A stretch of 64,000 bases of DNA from Triplophysa rosa (GCF_024868665.1 NC_079905.1:8063254-8127253); one strand, 5' to 3'. Counted from the first letter of the stretch, positions 31,499-46,000 are shown. Numbers and translations: made by a program. Notes: a model not told the origin generated them from the letters alone.

Positions 31499-32100
31499 CT
31501 GTAGAAAGAGAGACATCAAACTCTTGGTGCATGCTAAACTGGCGTTTTGAAAGCTTTGATTTGTTAGGACTTCATGACCTGAGTACCAGCCAGCTCCATA
31601 AAACAGCTCCATGCTACCTGGGAGTTCTCTTTAACAACCATACAACAGTAGAGAAACTTGATAACGTCCATTTTCCTTTTACAGCCTTACAAAAAAATAG
31701 AATAAAAAAATGAATATTTGCCTTCTGCAAGTCTAGCATACACACACACACTCAGCAGGAGTGTGTCAAGGCGTGGAGAGTTCACTGGCAGTCCCCCATA
31801 TGACCACACCTTCAGTACTCATCTGCGAGAAGGAATTTAACAGCCAATTCAGTTATGACAGAATCAAGATGAGAAAAAAAACGAATTTGTGGTCATATTT
31901 CATATTGCCTTTTATTAAATGTTAATCCACTCACGTTTAAATCATAATACAAACAATATACAGACTGTATTATTTATTTAAGAAATTGTACCTGTTCAAA
32001 AGCATTTGATAAACAAAAATGTATGACTGGTCTTTTCTGTAAGTCTTGGTAATGTTTTAGCCAATCTATTTGGAACACTCTGGGGAAAGAAGTCTTATCT
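31499..32100. other. cap2 intron next to the first coding exon
   Basis: The first coding exon has its own acceptor (CTACAG, exon starting at 31498 on the minus strand), leaving a 10-bp leader before the ATG. Upstream leader sequence must therefore come from another exon. No recognised feature in this stretch. Confidence 0.4.
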
Positions 32101-32335
32101 TCTTGACGTGAATACTTGAATGAGGGATGTCTACATCCAAAAATGTACACATTGATTAATTTATTTGAAATTGTATTCATGTCATTTACAAAAAGTATTG
32201 CAAAATATTTTCATATGTATATATTTATAATGTGTGCATTTATACACATATTCTAGTATTATAACCCAGTATGTGGAGTCTGTACTATATACTTTATATA
32301 CTATATATAATTATGGTGCACATTTGACACCAGTC
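32101..32335 (+). repeat. Direct repeat, copy 1 (uninterrupted)
   Basis: Runs from TCTTGACGTGAATACTTGAA through GATGTCTACATCCAAA and ATGTGTGCATTTATACACA to ATGGTGCACATTTGACACCA. The same order of blocks recurs at 35750-36129. It lies in the cap2 intron below the putative leader exon. Confidence 0.85.
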
Positions 32336-33399
32336 TTATCTGTAAATTGAATATTTCATTTATATGGTTCGTCTAAGATGAATTATTAAAAACAAGGACT
32401 TCAAATCAGTCTGTGGATGAAAGTTAAAGGAGACCACAATAATTTACATTTCTCTCTCAGAAAGTCCTCTACAATAATTATACATCTAACTGAATTTTAT
32501 ATAGAGTATGCACATGACTGGGGAGGGTTTCCATACTTAATATCAATCAAAGTCTGTTTATATGTTGTAATTTAGAAACATTTCTATGTTTCGTTGCTTA
32601 GGTTTCTTGACTTACCCTATAAAACTATAACAACAGTCACCACCACCGCCATTTTTAATAAGAGTAAAGAAATAGAATCTGATCGCCCAATCTAGGACAA
32701 GTAACTGAACAATAACCTCACCTGTCAAACCATCTCTGTTATCACTACTGTTATCTGGGTCTGTGATCTGTTTCCATTCAATAAGACCAAATTTAGTTCA
32801 ATGCTTTCATAATTAAAAACAAGCTCAAGTAGACAAAAAGTTTGTGGCCGTTGCAAAATGTGTTATAACCTGAACACCATCACACAATACAACCTCACAT
32901 AAAGCACTGACTTTTTCTGCCCATTGTTAGAAAAAGAGAGAGAGAGAGAGAGCAGATAACAAAAAAGTCATATTTGCTACATTTGACATGTAGCAACACT
33001 GTCTCCGGCACACATCAGCAGTAATTAATAGTGACCCAGTGTGAAAACGCTCACGTCATCTTGTTATCTCTCTAGAGAATTCTCTAGGCCCTGCCAAATG
33101 CCTGACCTGGGCCTCAGTCGTGTTTTTTGTAGAGACAGAATAAGCCTCGAGTTTGTGACACAAAGAAACTACGATCCTACAACACAGGAGCCCAAAACTT
33201 CCAGTCTAAACAGAGATGAATGTATACATCACAATACACTGCTCATAATAGCAGTACTGATACTGTACCATTTCATCTCAAAGAAAGCTTTGATTACATC
33301 ATTGTTTATAAAAGACTTGAAGTTAGGTCCGAAACTGCCTTCTGTATCAAACTGTATTAAATTAAATGCATACTCAACTGTTGAAACAGTATGTATGAT

Positions 33400-33666
33400 T
33401 AGTAGGGATGCACCGACACCAGTATTGGTATCGGGCCAGATACTAAGCTCATGTACTCGTAAAAATGCACCGATACCTCATGTCACATAACTGACAGACA
33501 TTTGCTTTGAAAGTTTGTGAAAAGCACATAAAATTGTTTATTTTTTTCTAATGTGTTTGTGACTATGAAGCTATTCTATTATTATTAGTCTCTCACTGTA
33601 TTTGTACACGCATCGGTATCGGTGAGTACCATAATAAAAATATCAGTACTCATACTCTGTCTTTAA
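33400..33666. mobile_element. hAT-type MITE fragment with GGGATGCACCGA terminus
   Basis: Begins TAGGGATGCACCGACACCAG and ends with an opposed CGCATCGGTATCGGTGAGTAC block. These subterminal CGATA/GGTATCGG words are typical of short hAT-derived fish elements. cap2 first intron. Confidence 0.55.
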
Positions 33667-33757
33667 AAAATTAGTATGTGTGCTCCTTGTGCATTCTACA
33701 TCAGCCATGTTTGTATTGTCATGTAACCTGTGTGTTCATTTACCTATGACGTACCAA

Positions 33758-34397
33758 TAACGATGCACCGATATGTAAATTTTGGCCGATAACCTATAAT
33801 TCTTTAACATTGTAAGCCGATAACCGATATATTGGCCGATATACAGTATCTAAATATTAATATTAATTGCCTAAGACTGAAACAAAAGTCCAAAAAAGTG
33901 GACAATTGCTTTTATTTGAAAACATTCACAGCGGAAAACAAGGTAACCATTAGTTTTCTTTTTTCCCCTGAAAATCATGTACCAATTCTACTTTACACTA
34001 GTTAAAGATTCTTTAACCTTCAAACTTTTTTTCAAAAATATTTTCAATAGCCACAGGTCTCAAGACAGAAAGCATTCAGACAGCTGTCTGATTCAAACAA
34101 TATACTTTTGTTCCTATAATTTACACATTCATAAATACTGTATCTACATACTGTACCTTCATCAGCAATGTTTTGATAATAGCAGTAAGTGAATGTTCAC
34201 GACAGAAAGACAGTACTGTACTGTATTTTAACTGCGAACAGTGCAGATGAAGTAGTGTAACCAGAGTAAATGATTTAAGATTTATCGGCTTTAATATATC
34301 GGCATAAATTTTATTATCGGCCGTTACCGATAACATTAAAATGACCATTTATCGGCCGATACCGATATGGTCGATAATTTATCGTGCATCCCTAATA
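33758..34397. mobile_element. hAT-type MITE with GATGCACCGATA / ATCGTGCATCCC termini
   Basis: Left end AACGATGCACCGATATG, right end ATCGTGCATCCCTA, with internal CCGATAACCGATATATTGG and TATCGGCCGATACCGATATG near the two ends. It is about 640 bp without a coding frame. A second, less complete relative is 0.1 kb upstream. Confidence 0.65.
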
Positions 34398-35559
34398 ACA
34401 ACCGATTGCTCTGCTATGAATAAAACATTTCTAAAGTAACTCACATAGGTCCTTAACCTATTAAGCTCTCCCATTGTTTACATATTTACCTTTTTTAATA
34501 GAAGTGCCTCTGTGTGTTTGGTAGCAGTTTACCATGAAATATATGCAACAATCGGCCCATAACATATTTCAGGAGTGATGCAGGACTCTCAGTTATTATA
34601 CGCGTGTCTATTTCTGAATGTCTATTCACAGGGTCTAAATGCAGATACAGGGGTGACAGGGGGTATGAGCCCATGTGATTTTAAGGAAATTTGTCATATG
34701 CCAATGTGATATCATTTCAATATATAAACCTGATTTTAACACCCGATGTCCTCTTAATAGACTTAATAGACTAACAGACAAAATGTAGCCTAGTTTAGTG
34801 TATCTGAGCAAAAGGTCAAAACATGGAAATTAATTATTTTAAAAGTGTGTGTGGGGGGGTAGAGGGGATCTTAAGGTTGTGGTCATTCTTATCCAAAACT
34901 ATCACAATTAAAATGCATCAACACAAAATAATGACAGAAAGTGTGAAGGTTTTGAATCTATCAGATCTTTAAGCTCACAACTGGACCATGTCTTAAGAAT
35001 ATAATTCCCTTAAAAACATTAACCATAGATGTACTTTAGTAAAATTGCAGTAACCACTGATAACCATTTGTATGACGACCGTTTTACCACAACATTGTCA
35101 AACTAGAGTTACTGTGGTTACAAATACCCTAGTTAAACTAAACTAACTGACACAAAAACAAATCGATTTCGATAGTAATTAATAAAACCACAAGACCACA
35201 ACAATCACTTAAAATGTAGTGTGTCCGTCACACATAGCGAAAGTAAGCTCGTCACCTATCCCGTAGGCAGCAGACGCCTGCACGCGCTGATATGACAACT
35301 GACAGATCCTGCAATTTGCGAAAAGATAACGCGCCCTGCCACCAGAAACCAACATAGCAGGCAAAACACAAAATGGTGCTAGTCCTTTGCTTTCGTTAGT
35401 GTTTTCAATTCCTGCCAGCACAGCGAATGCGTGTGTTTCCAGGGACAAAAGCACGCACGTTGGAATGAGTACCTCCCACCCGCTCCAACATCTTAATATG
35501 ATGTTTCCCGCTGCCTGCTAATGCCATAACATACATGACACAGACCGAGTCAATCTTAC

Positions 35560-35700
35560 CGGAATATTACCTCTGTCTGAAAATGAATCCGGGTCTCACG
35601 TTTTCGCTAGAAAATACGAGATATAAATCGAGTATGCAGGTCTGGTCCTCGTGTACCGCGCTCAGTGTTGTCACTCAAGTGAGCAGCCGGTCAGTGCGTT
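35560..35700 (-). other. cap2: Probable cap2 5' non-coding exon and promoter
   Basis: On the minus strand the sequence AATATTCCG|GTAAGATTG gives a good donor at 35559/35560, at the edge of a CpG-richer patch (35200-35720). It would splice to the acceptor at 31498 and supply the cap2 leader. The transcription start is not determined; the upper limit is approximate. Confidence 0.45.
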
Positions 35701-35749
35701 TCCGGGACTTCCATATTTGGGAAGGATGAATCAGAGGAAGCAGGGACGG

Positions 35750-36129
35750 CTTGACAGTGAATACTTGAATGAAGGATGTCTACATCCAAAGATGTACACA
35801 ATGATTAATTTATTTGAAATTGTATTCATGTCATTTACAAAAAGTATGGTAGCATATTTTCATATGTATATCAGAATCAGAATCAGAATCAGAAGAGCTT
35901 TATTGCCAAGTGTGCTTGCACACACAAGGAATTTTCTTTGGTGTTGGAAGCTTCTAGTACAGACATTCAACACAATGACAATACAATATAATACGATTAC
36001 AATATAATACGAGTATATATTTATAACGTGTGCATTTATACACACATATTCTAGTATTATAGCCTATGTGGAGTCTATATATTACATACTTTATATACTA
36101 TATATAATTATGGTGCACATTTGACACCA
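35750..36129 (+). repeat. Direct repeat, copy 2, interrupted by a retroposon
   Basis: Same blocks as 32101-32335 (GAATACTTGAATGAAGGATG, GTACACAATGATTAATTTAT, ATGGTGCACATTTGACACCA), but with about 140 bp inserted at 35871-36013. The two copies stand about 3.65 kb apart in direct orientation. Confidence 0.85.
35871..36013. mobile_element. Retroposon tail with (CAGAAT)n and TTTATTGCCAAGTGTGCTTG
   Basis: Begins with tandem CAGAAT units followed by AAGAGCTTTATTGCCAAGTG, CACACACAAGGAATTTTCTT and GGTGTTGGAAGCTTCTAG. This is a common teleost short retroposon. It interrupts the second copy of the direct repeat, so it inserted after the duplication or into a second copy of an older repeat. Confidence 0.65.
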
Positions 36130-37870
36130 CCTAACAGATAACATTATCAAGCAATCTGTCTGTCAACCAGTATCAGTAGACAATGTGATATCCCTTCATT
36201 CGGCATCAGTTCCCGGTGGTAATTTCTTCCCGCACCTCTCTTGTTGTCACGGCCGATGTAAGACAGACGTCCTTGATGATGTGGGGTGGTAAGTTTCCAC
36301 CACTGCTGTGTCATCGTGGTACTAAGACATGAGCCTGCATTAGATTACATGGGAGGCAGAAATAGCACGTACTCAAGGAGAAGTGCCATGTGCACGGCCC
36401 TTTTGGCATTTCTAATTGATTAGAAAGACCCTGAATAATTTACCAAGTTGCATGTTTCTAATATGTGAGAGAGACGGTATTAAGGTATACATGTGCTGGT
36501 TTGGTTTTAAGTACAGATGAAACTTGTGTTGTCAGGGTTATATTTAAAGGTAGATGTGAGGGCTGTGGTTTACGGTCATTACACAAAGTGCACACTTGTG
36601 AACACTAGAAGATTGGGTATACATCTAGGTCAACATGGTGGATCTCAGATCCTTGTCACAATGATCTGGCTAACATTGCTCAATCTACACCATATCCAGA
36701 ATCATCCGGATGTAAGGTTGGTAAATGGAAACACACATACCTAAAAGCTTAATATCACCACCTGACAAGTCATTATATTAAGCAATGCTGACAGCATGAG
36801 TTACACAAACACATTAGCAAATCAACAATGTGAGATCAACATTTAGTAAAAGTTCTCTTTAAATGTTCATGTTCTGTTAGGTTTAAGACAGGTTACTGTC
36901 ATGTTTGAGGTCACAAAGACCCAACTGATGTACTGTAAGTGTAAAATTAATGGTATATTGAAATGATTTTTTATATAAATGGTTTAAAACGAAGTAATAT
37001 GACTGGTAACAATTTTTTAATTGTCAATTCGACAATTCGAAAGAAAAAGCAAACTAAACTACTAGTAAACTGTGTAGCAGAAAATCTTATTGCGTTCATT
37101 CATTCATGTTGTAAATATGAAATCTCTGAGACCCTAAAGAAATGTAAAATGTTTTATTGTATACAGTTGAAGTAAGCTATCGCACTTTGACTGCTTTGTT
37201 TATAAAAATTTTCATAAGTATTAACCTGATACCTTAACGCTTATTTTTAAACAATTGAAATGTTCTTGTGGTCTTTCTGTTTGGGGTCAGAAAGACGCAC
37301 AAAATCTGTTTGACCTTTTTAGTGATTTAAAAAAAAGAAAGAACTTCCAAAGAAAACAAAGAATGAGGTAAACTGATAACTGAGCTTGAGCAGCTCCATT
37401 ATTAAGCAACGTCTGAACACGCGAGTTCAGGTCAGTTTAAACACTTACTTTACCAACCAGCATAAACAAGACATAAATAAGCATCTCTGTGTGTGGCAAC
37501 GTGACAGCTTGTGTGTTTATATTGTGACTTGCTGAGCACCTCTGCTTATTTTTCACGACACCTTCATCCATGAAGCAATACATGATGGCTTGTTCTTTGT
37601 CACTGCAGTGTGACTGTAGTAAAGATACTTTCTGAAGCCTGTCCAAACAAAGACCCCAACAAACAAAACATGAGGGTTTAAAGCCAGTGAAGCATGAAAT
37701 AAACGCTAAAATAATAGTAGAACAGTGATAACAATAAGCCTAGAATGTGTGCTTTTGAAATACAGTGAATGAATTACACAACGTGGTGATCACATAATTC
37801 AGGAATCCAATGAACTGCAAATACAACAGACAGCAGGATTATTGTCCAATAAAGAAAGCATTTGAGGTTT
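36130..37870. other. Spacer between cap2 and rbm24
   Basis: No exon, RNA gene or clear repeat recognised. Short open frames here lack any protein-like composition. The stretch may hold regulatory sequence for the two muscle genes, but nothing in it proves that. Confidence 0.3.
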
Positions 37871-40028
37871 AAATATAGAACCTTTTTATTTCCATTTAGA
37901 GTAAATAGTGTTGAAAATCTGAAATAAGGCTTCAATACCTACATAACGTTTGTATTTAAATAATAACACTTTACATGCCCAAATCCAGTGACAATGTCTT
38001 TTGTTTGCTTGTTGTGTTGTTACACTTTTTTTCATATTTTCCCTTGTAAGAAAGAGTTCAAGTATAAAAATTCTTAACAGTGTAAAATTGCCCATCTGAT
38101 GCATATTTAAAGCAATAGAAGCACAGCATCCATCCTTGACATTGACAATACATTCTATTGTATGAAGCAGCATGTCCCTTAGATTTCGCCAGTATTTTTG
38201 TTGTTGTTCTAAATATGACAAATGTAGATAACATGCCTGGAATAACAGGCCTGCAATAAAATAAATGTCCTACGATAGGCATTAAACTAGCCAATATTTA
38301 ATGTCACGTTCTAAAATTCCAAATGTATAGAAAGAAAAAAATAGAATTGTACAGTGCACATACAGAATTGTATCTTAAATAAGTCCTAGACCAACATTTT
38401 TGGTTGAGTTTGTTAATACTACAACTAAACCTACTCAATAACTTATAATAATATGCCATGAGATGAATACATTATATCCGTACAGTACCGCATCCAAGTC
38501 TGTGATCTTGGAGCGCAACATAAGTCAACTCAAAATAAATATCTTAAATAGCAGATGTCTCTTTAAATAGCATTACAAATGTAAGGCACACAAAGAACCC
38601 TCGCACGCACAGATTCGGATCCTTTTAGCTATAGTGCTGTTTTGTAACGAGTTGAAATACATAGACCTTATTAAGAAAAGACATGCTGGTGCTCGGTTAT
38701 GTTTCTTGGTGAAGACCAGTTCGTTTCTCATTGGTGTCGTCTGATAGCGGGTGAAAAGCTTGTGTTAAGCCCCTCCCTTTTCACATCTCCTTGTCTTTAT
38801 CCAGCCACGTGTCTCTCTCAGAAAGATATCCGGCTGGTGATGGAGAAGACATGGGTGATATCGGGAGGATCTACAGGTGGTCTTTTGCTTAAGTCTCCAG
38901 ACCCTCTTGAACAGAAAGAGAGGGAGCTGTCGACAGAGCTAAAGCAGTTCCAAAATGGACCCAGGGATTAAACAGTGACAGGTCTACAAATGAGCACCAG
39001 TGATGTTTCCAGAGCGTTGTTTTTCCCCAAACACTAGTTTTGAACACCGAGCAATGCCTTCATTTTTTTTCTTACCTACATCATCATATTAATATGTGTG
39101 CTTTCTCCCTCGCCCAGAGACATAACACTTAAATTTGTGTGTAACTGTGTACATGTTAGTCTTTGTGTATTCGTAAGCATATAATACAATACGTCTTCGT
39201 CCTTTTGTCTTTTGAGAGTCCCTTCAAATTGTTCGATGCCCTTTCGTGGGGGAGCAATAGAGAAATTCTCCTTTTCCTGTGCTTACGTTTGTCCCCTGCT
39301 CGCATTTGCATAGGTCAAGACGGGAGAGGAGAAAGGGGGACATTCAGCATCTGATAGATAAAAAGGTAGTTCACGACACATAAAACACGCTAACACTGGA
39401 TCTCTTCAGTTCGCCACAGTTAGGTCTACGATCCCTGATTGGCAGAGTTTGTCTTTTCTAATTCGCTGAAAATCGCTCCATTTCCCTGATGATCAAAAAC
39501 AAAATGCACTTGAGAAGACAAAACAAAAAGAGCCCTCAAATGAGAATAAATAGAAGGTTAGGGGCCCAGAATCGAAACATCGTGGGACCTTTCCAAGTGT
39601 CCTTCGAAGAATACGGTCGCCTACATTAATGACAGCATCAGGACTTTCCTCTACAATGCGCCTATACCAGTGATTAGTCGCTGCATACCTCTTTTTGCAA
39701 TAAATATTCTACTCTAATATTAATTATGGTAATAAAGATAACATAATAATAAGGATAATGAAAATAGTAAAAAGCTAGATTCCGTCCTTTTCTGCTATTT
39801 TTTTCCGATTTTGGTTTAATCACAGCAAGATGGAAAGCAATGGAGTTCCCACCTCACTAATAATCTCTATCAATTACCATCCCCCTCCCGTATTTTCCTC
39901 CTCTTGCAATCAACCCACAACCAGCAAATATTTTCTTCACCATCCTCCACCTCTTCATCATTATCATCCTCTAGTAGCAGTTGCTGGGCGTCGGCTCCCC
40001 GCTCATCTCCCGCCCGCTTCATTGGTTG
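37870..40028 (-). other. rbm24: rbm24 3' UTR (inferred)
   Basis: Non-coding sequence after the rbm24 stop. TTTATT at 37885-37890 (minus-strand AATAAA) would end a 2.1-kb 3' UTR, a usual length for this gene. A pyrimidine-rich plus-strand patch at 39880-39970 is purine-rich in the transcript. Confidence 0.45.
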
Positions 40029-43000
40029 CTATTGCATCCGTTCAGCTTGCAGCTGCTGGGGCTGGTACTGACCGAATGCTGCAGCCGCGGCGGCAGATCC
40101 AGGTGCGGCGGTGGCCAGTGGCTGCTGCATGGCATAGCCGTACCCGGCGGTCGCTACGTAGCCGGTTGCGGCGGGAGAGGCAGCGTACGGGTACTGCTCG
40201 TATGCTGCGGCGGCAGCTGCAGTCGCAGCGCTGGCATACTGAGCGTAGGCTGCGCCGGTGTAATCGATGTAAGGCGATGTAGCGGTGGTGGAGGCCGCCG
40301 CGGTTGGCTGGAGGTGAGGGATGACCACGCTGGGCTGCATGAAGGCCTGCGGGTAGACGTAGTGAGTGGGGATCCTGTGAGAAACAAACACAACAACCTG
40401 TTAGCCCCGACAATGGAAACATTTAATGCACAACCACAAACACAGAGGAGAACCACAGCGCAGCCAAGCATCCCATTTCAACAGTAACACCAAGAAAATG
40501 CCTGCTAGTGATTATTAGAGGTATAAAGTTGCCAAAATAGACATCTCTCAGTAAAACAATGCGATTAGATTTATTGAATAAGTAATATGTTTTTTTCCCC
40601 TTTAATAGGGTAAAGTAATTATTGTGCCATCTTGTCTGCCATTGGTCAGCCAAACAGATACTCCCAACCCAATTTAACACTATTGGTTGTGTCCTTATTC
40701 ACAACACCCTCATGTCATTCACTCACCCTTACGTCCATATTTTTATTTTTAGGTGATATTACCTTAAATTCAAAGTGAGAAGCGCCCGCATTTGCTACTA
40801 CGCTAAAAGTCATACGTGTCTTGCAGAGAGCTGGTGGGACAGCAGGACCCAGGAGAGTCCGAAAGGAGATGAGGGAAGTATTGTGAATATGTCAGAGCTA
40901 CTTTGACAGCTGGACAGTTTTCAAAAAGGGACGCTGCTGGCTGTTTCCCCCTCCGCATTTAGACAATGAGCCTCAGGCAGGACAGCACACACAGAGGGGA
41001 GTTTTGATTAAATAAGCAATCAGGAACAATGAGCCCTTTCTGCCTTTCATTACGTACCCCGCTGCACTTTCAGAGGCCTTTTTACATCTACTGTCTGCGT
41101 GTTAAACAGACGGATGAAAACGTTTAGTTCAGGGATGAAATGATACATTGAATGACCTCGAAACTGCTAAAGATGATACAATGTCAGGATATCGCTAAAT
41201 TACAGAAGACTGTGTGGTGTTGAAAAACGGTTGTGAGAACGGGTTCTCATAAAAAAGTCCCATTAATCAACATTTTGCTGATTTGTCTTTAAGAAACCAA
41301 GAATCTCTGCCTGTCTGAAAAAGATCTATTTTGCAGCAGGAATGAAAAAAACTCTTATGTGTGCTGGTGGAATTACAAACGGCTGGATATGCCTGGAATT
41401 GGAGTGAATTGAGTCCAACATTTTAACTTGTCTAGGTTGGGGGAAGAAGTGAGAGAAAGTCTCTATCATGGCAACCCTATTACATCTGTCAAACCTAAGC
41501 ACCTGACCACACCCAAACAAACTCCAAAACCTCTGCCCCAAATTTAAAAAGCATAAAACAGGCATCAAGAAAAAAAGGAGAGCAGTAAAACCACCAACAT
41601 CAACTCATCAACCACTCACATAATGCCATAAATCAGAGTAAAATCTTTCTTTTCTCACTCAGGTTAAGTCTTTCATAGATGCCTTGCTGGTCTGAGGTAA
41701 CACAAAGGGCTGTGTTAAAACAGACCAATCAAACTAATAAATTACAAAAAAATATACAAAACATGAGACAGACAGACAGACAACATAGACAGACAGACAA
41801 CAAATATTTGGCATCTAAATTAAGGGATTATTTTCTGTGTGCTATTAAGTGCTTGGGTTAGAGCAAAGACATATTTTACATGATTAGTTGAGCACAGCAA
41901 TTGTTTATGAATCTGCTCAGTGTATATCTACACTCGAAACACAGTTTAATGTTTGATGAGTCTGTTAAGAAACTCTTCGTCACAGTTAGGTACACATACA
42001 ACTAAATCAGCCGTCTAAAAGCAATGCCGGGTCACGGAGGGATGACAAAAGTTCAGTTGCAACCAGTTGATAAAGTTAAATAAAGTGCAGAGGACTCGTG
42101 GACACCGTTTATATGGCTCTAACAGTGTGAGTGACAGGGAGGGCTGGGAACTATTTTCTGCTCCACCTGCCATTCCACATGAGTTATTGTGGTGTTTTCC
42201 AAATGCAGGAACGTTTCACCTTTAACATCGGTAAGATGGGCTCGACAAAACAAAAGTGACAATTTGTTCTCTTATGTGGAGTCATTTATAACAGCATATC
42301 CAAGTTCTGTTATTGGTCTTTTTCACTTTTTATTGAAACTTAATGGGGACATAACAAGGTTTATAAATATACAAAATAATGAATTAAGACCCATTATATA
42401 ATTTTAGAATGACTAGAACATAGGGAAAAGGTGTATAAAAAAATCGAAAGTCATATGGACTGCCTCATACTTATATGCTGCTTTAGAACACTTGGGCCTA
42501 TTCACTTCTACTGTATAGAAGAGAATACGTTTTTTGTTGTGATCTATGAATGAAATTACATTACAAATTTAGTATTTCTATAGTTTTTATATAGTAACTT
42601 GAGATCTCTTAAATGGAAATAAAAATAAGATTAAACAAACAAAATAAATTATTGTAACAGGCTGTCCATAACTATATTTGTTTGTCTATCTCAGCCACTG
42701 CCAGTTTGATGCATCTAAATATAGGCCTGTTTTAGACTTGTCTTGCTTAGAAACAGAACTAGCAAACACATGTGGTCATCAGCTGAAATCTCAGATAAAC
42801 AGGTGCAAGAAAACAACTTCAGTACACTTGCGTATCATACAGGGCTTGATCAAAAAAGATGTGGGACACCTTGTTACCAGATTGGGATTATTTAACCGAT
42901 TTATTCATGATAACTGTGCGTGAGAAACATCTACAAAGAAGGTTGTGGATCAGGTATGACTTTGCAAATTTCATTCCTGACCCACATATTACAGACAGAG

Positions 43001-46000
43001 TTTGACTACTGACACGGTTTGGTTGTATCTCGCCCTAGAACAACACTCGACAACTGCCCCAAGGTCGAAGTATGATGCCCATTAATTGACACACGATTTC
43101 ATAACTAATATGGTCACAAATTCAGATCCAGTGTTGCACATGTTGGGCCTTGTTGAAGTTTATCTCGAACTAAATGTCAGGAGCAGACCAGCCCCCCCAA
43201 GCCGAGAGAGAGTGACCAGAGTCAAAGAGAAAGAGAGAGAATTAAAAGCAAGAGAGCTTTATGCGACTGCACTGTCAGCACTACAGCCTTTACGGGAAAC
43301 AATGGTGAAGCTTGTTTTCCTTAACGCCGCACGGGGCCATGTGACGAAGGCTCGCTCAGGGGGCTGTGGCATCCAGACCTTTTTTTTGTCACAGAAGAGG
43401 ACTCACAACACTGCAAACACATGCATGCATGTCACAGACACACATACACAAAAAGACACACACTCACCCACACGCATACAGACACAATGCGGAATCTTCG
43501 GAAACACTGAACGACTGCCATAAATGTTATTTTGCCCGTCAACACTGTATATTGTCCAGTTGCCCGTTTAAACCTTTTTCTAGGACATTCTGCTTTTAAA
43601 ACGATACAGACTTCTCTTTTTGTTAGACAGAATGTCCGGGCGGTTCTTTTCAATACAACAAAAAAAGACTAAACACACCATAAACGTATCATAAACATTG
43701 ATACGTTAGTCACAGTATGTGACTTTCGCAAACCCCAATCCACTTTTGCTGTATAGAAAAGATCTCCACTAACACTACGCAATTATCTGTATCTCAAAGA
43801 AATAAATCATATTTGAAACGAAAGGACAAAATTTGTATGTTCGGAATCGGATGAACTATCCCTTTAAATCTTCTTGCTTTCAGAATTAATACAGATGATC
43901 GGACATCATCACTACGAGAGAAACCGCAGGACTCGGGGGATTCTGGATCCACTGCAGGATGCCTTATAGGGCTAAAGGAGAGAGAGCGAGAGAGAGCGAG
44001 CGAGAGAGAGAGAGACACAATGGAGATGGGAGAGAACGGTAAAGGGTGAGTGTGTGTCATACTCTCTGTGCTGTGAGTGTGACAGGACTCTCAATCAGTG
44101 AGCAAAATAAAACCGAAAAACGTGCAAGTTTGTAGTCGGGCTGTTGGTTTGGCGTGAAGAGGATTCAACAACGGCACACAAAACAAACGGCACTCACTCC
44201 AATAACAAGAAACACAAAAAAGGTGAAAGAAAATCAAAATAATCATCAAAAACACAAGCTCCGGCAATTCAAAACGTGAGGAAAACAAATGAAAAAGCAA
44301 ACTACAAATCACACTTTGCTCTCTGGCAAAGTTATATCACTCCTCCACAACACGGAAATACAGCACCCCAAATCCAGCCTTATTTCTATCAAATTAAAAA
44401 AAGCACACAGTTAAGCTATCAACACCACTTCATAACGGTAAAAGGCACACACAACTCTATGTACTATTAAAAGTGAAAGTCCAAACCAAATTGAAAGCAA
44501 CATACATGCATCTGTAATCACCATTTCATGTGTTTTTGTGTGTTTGAGTCTACAGGTAGTGTAGCTACTGATCTGCACAAAGCTCTCAGAGCTATTCCTC
44601 AAACCACCAGTTATCTTAACCCAAATCGAGCCTGTCGGACCAGAGAAAGATAGACAACATTGAGTCAGGCGATGGTGTGCAGTCAAAGTGGTTCTTCCAC
44701 ACACACACACATGTATTGAGGAAGGGTTAGACATTCTGCATAAACATTGTGTCTTATTCCGCTATTATTTCCCATTTAACTTGTTAATATAATGAATGTA
44801 CAGACTTCAAACCGTTCAAAAACTGTCAAACTACCACTGAACATCAACATTTTGGGGAGTTTGAAGGTGTAACTGTCACTCACCCGTATGGTCTCTGAAT
44901 GAATGCAGGGTGAATTTGAGGAACACCAAAAGTAAAACCTGCAACAAAAATATTAAAAACAAGTTTATATTAATTCCCCACTCGTTTTCACAAAACTACA
45001 TTCTTATCATAAATCAACCTGCTAAAGATGGTTCATATTTCTAATTGAACTACTTGTGTGTTGAATGCATTAAGTACATGGGGGTAAATCCCATTGTTAC
45101 ATCAGGCACACTAACAACCTTTACTGTTTATCATTAATTTAGACTTAAAAAAACAGCCACAACCCCTGGGGAAACATCAGCACATGCACACACAATAAAA
45201 CTACACAATAGCCTGTGCTTTTGCACAGCATATCTGTACTTAGTTTTCAACCCCGTGTCCAACAGGTTTACAGAGCTACAGCGCTGGCATCCAATGGTTT
45301 TCACTGATGATTGTGATCTTTATGTGCCTTTTGCATATCAACACATGTATAAAAGCCTTACCTGGCTGCATCACCCGTGGCTTGGCTCCCAGATAAGCCA
45401 GGTTAACGTTGGCCTTCCTGCCATCGATAATGGGGTTGGGGTCCTTGCAAGCTCTGTCTGCGGCAGATCGGTCTGCCATAGTTACCTAGTTTAGAATGGA
45501 CAGTTTAAATAGAGAGACATTTGGGAAAGTAAAAAATGATCTTGAAGAAACAAACATATTTTTTACGTTTAGCCAAAACAAGCTTCTAGACTCTGTTAGC
45601 TAACGCCATGGCAGATTTCAGATAACTCGTTTGACCAAATACTCATGACCTCTGGCCCAAATGAAGCTTTAAACACAAGACGCTGTGTATTATTCGGAGG
45701 CTGGAGAAAATCGATACAAACCGATATCACACAAGCTTTTTTCTAACAGGTCGTTTTGACATCTGTTGGAGTCGTTTAACTTCTGGTGTGTGCGCTGTCA
45801 AAACTTTACAAGTTGCCTTGTTTACTGAAACGCTTATCAGGGTGCTTCTAGTCAAACTCGACAGCTGAGCCAATATGGGCCTGTTAGTCTCCAAAAGCGC
45901 AGTTTAGTGGGTCAGGAACAGTTTTTATGCTTTGTGATTTGTTTTGTGACTTAACTTGATATGTCTCAAGATGTATTATTAAAATTAATAAATGTAGAAC

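Noticed and set aside
38699..38971. 90-codon plus-strand frame within the rbm24 3' UTR
   Set aside because: No recognised motif, no splice or start context, and antisense to a likely UTR.
40042..40487. Long open frames in the other phases and strand over the last rbm24 exon
   Set aside because: They are shadows of the GC-rich alanine/tyrosine coding exon; only the frame ending AERMQ matches RBM24.
43086..43523. 145-codon plus-strand frame in rbm24 intron 3
   Set aside because: Composition follows GA and CA simple repeats; no protein family is suggested.
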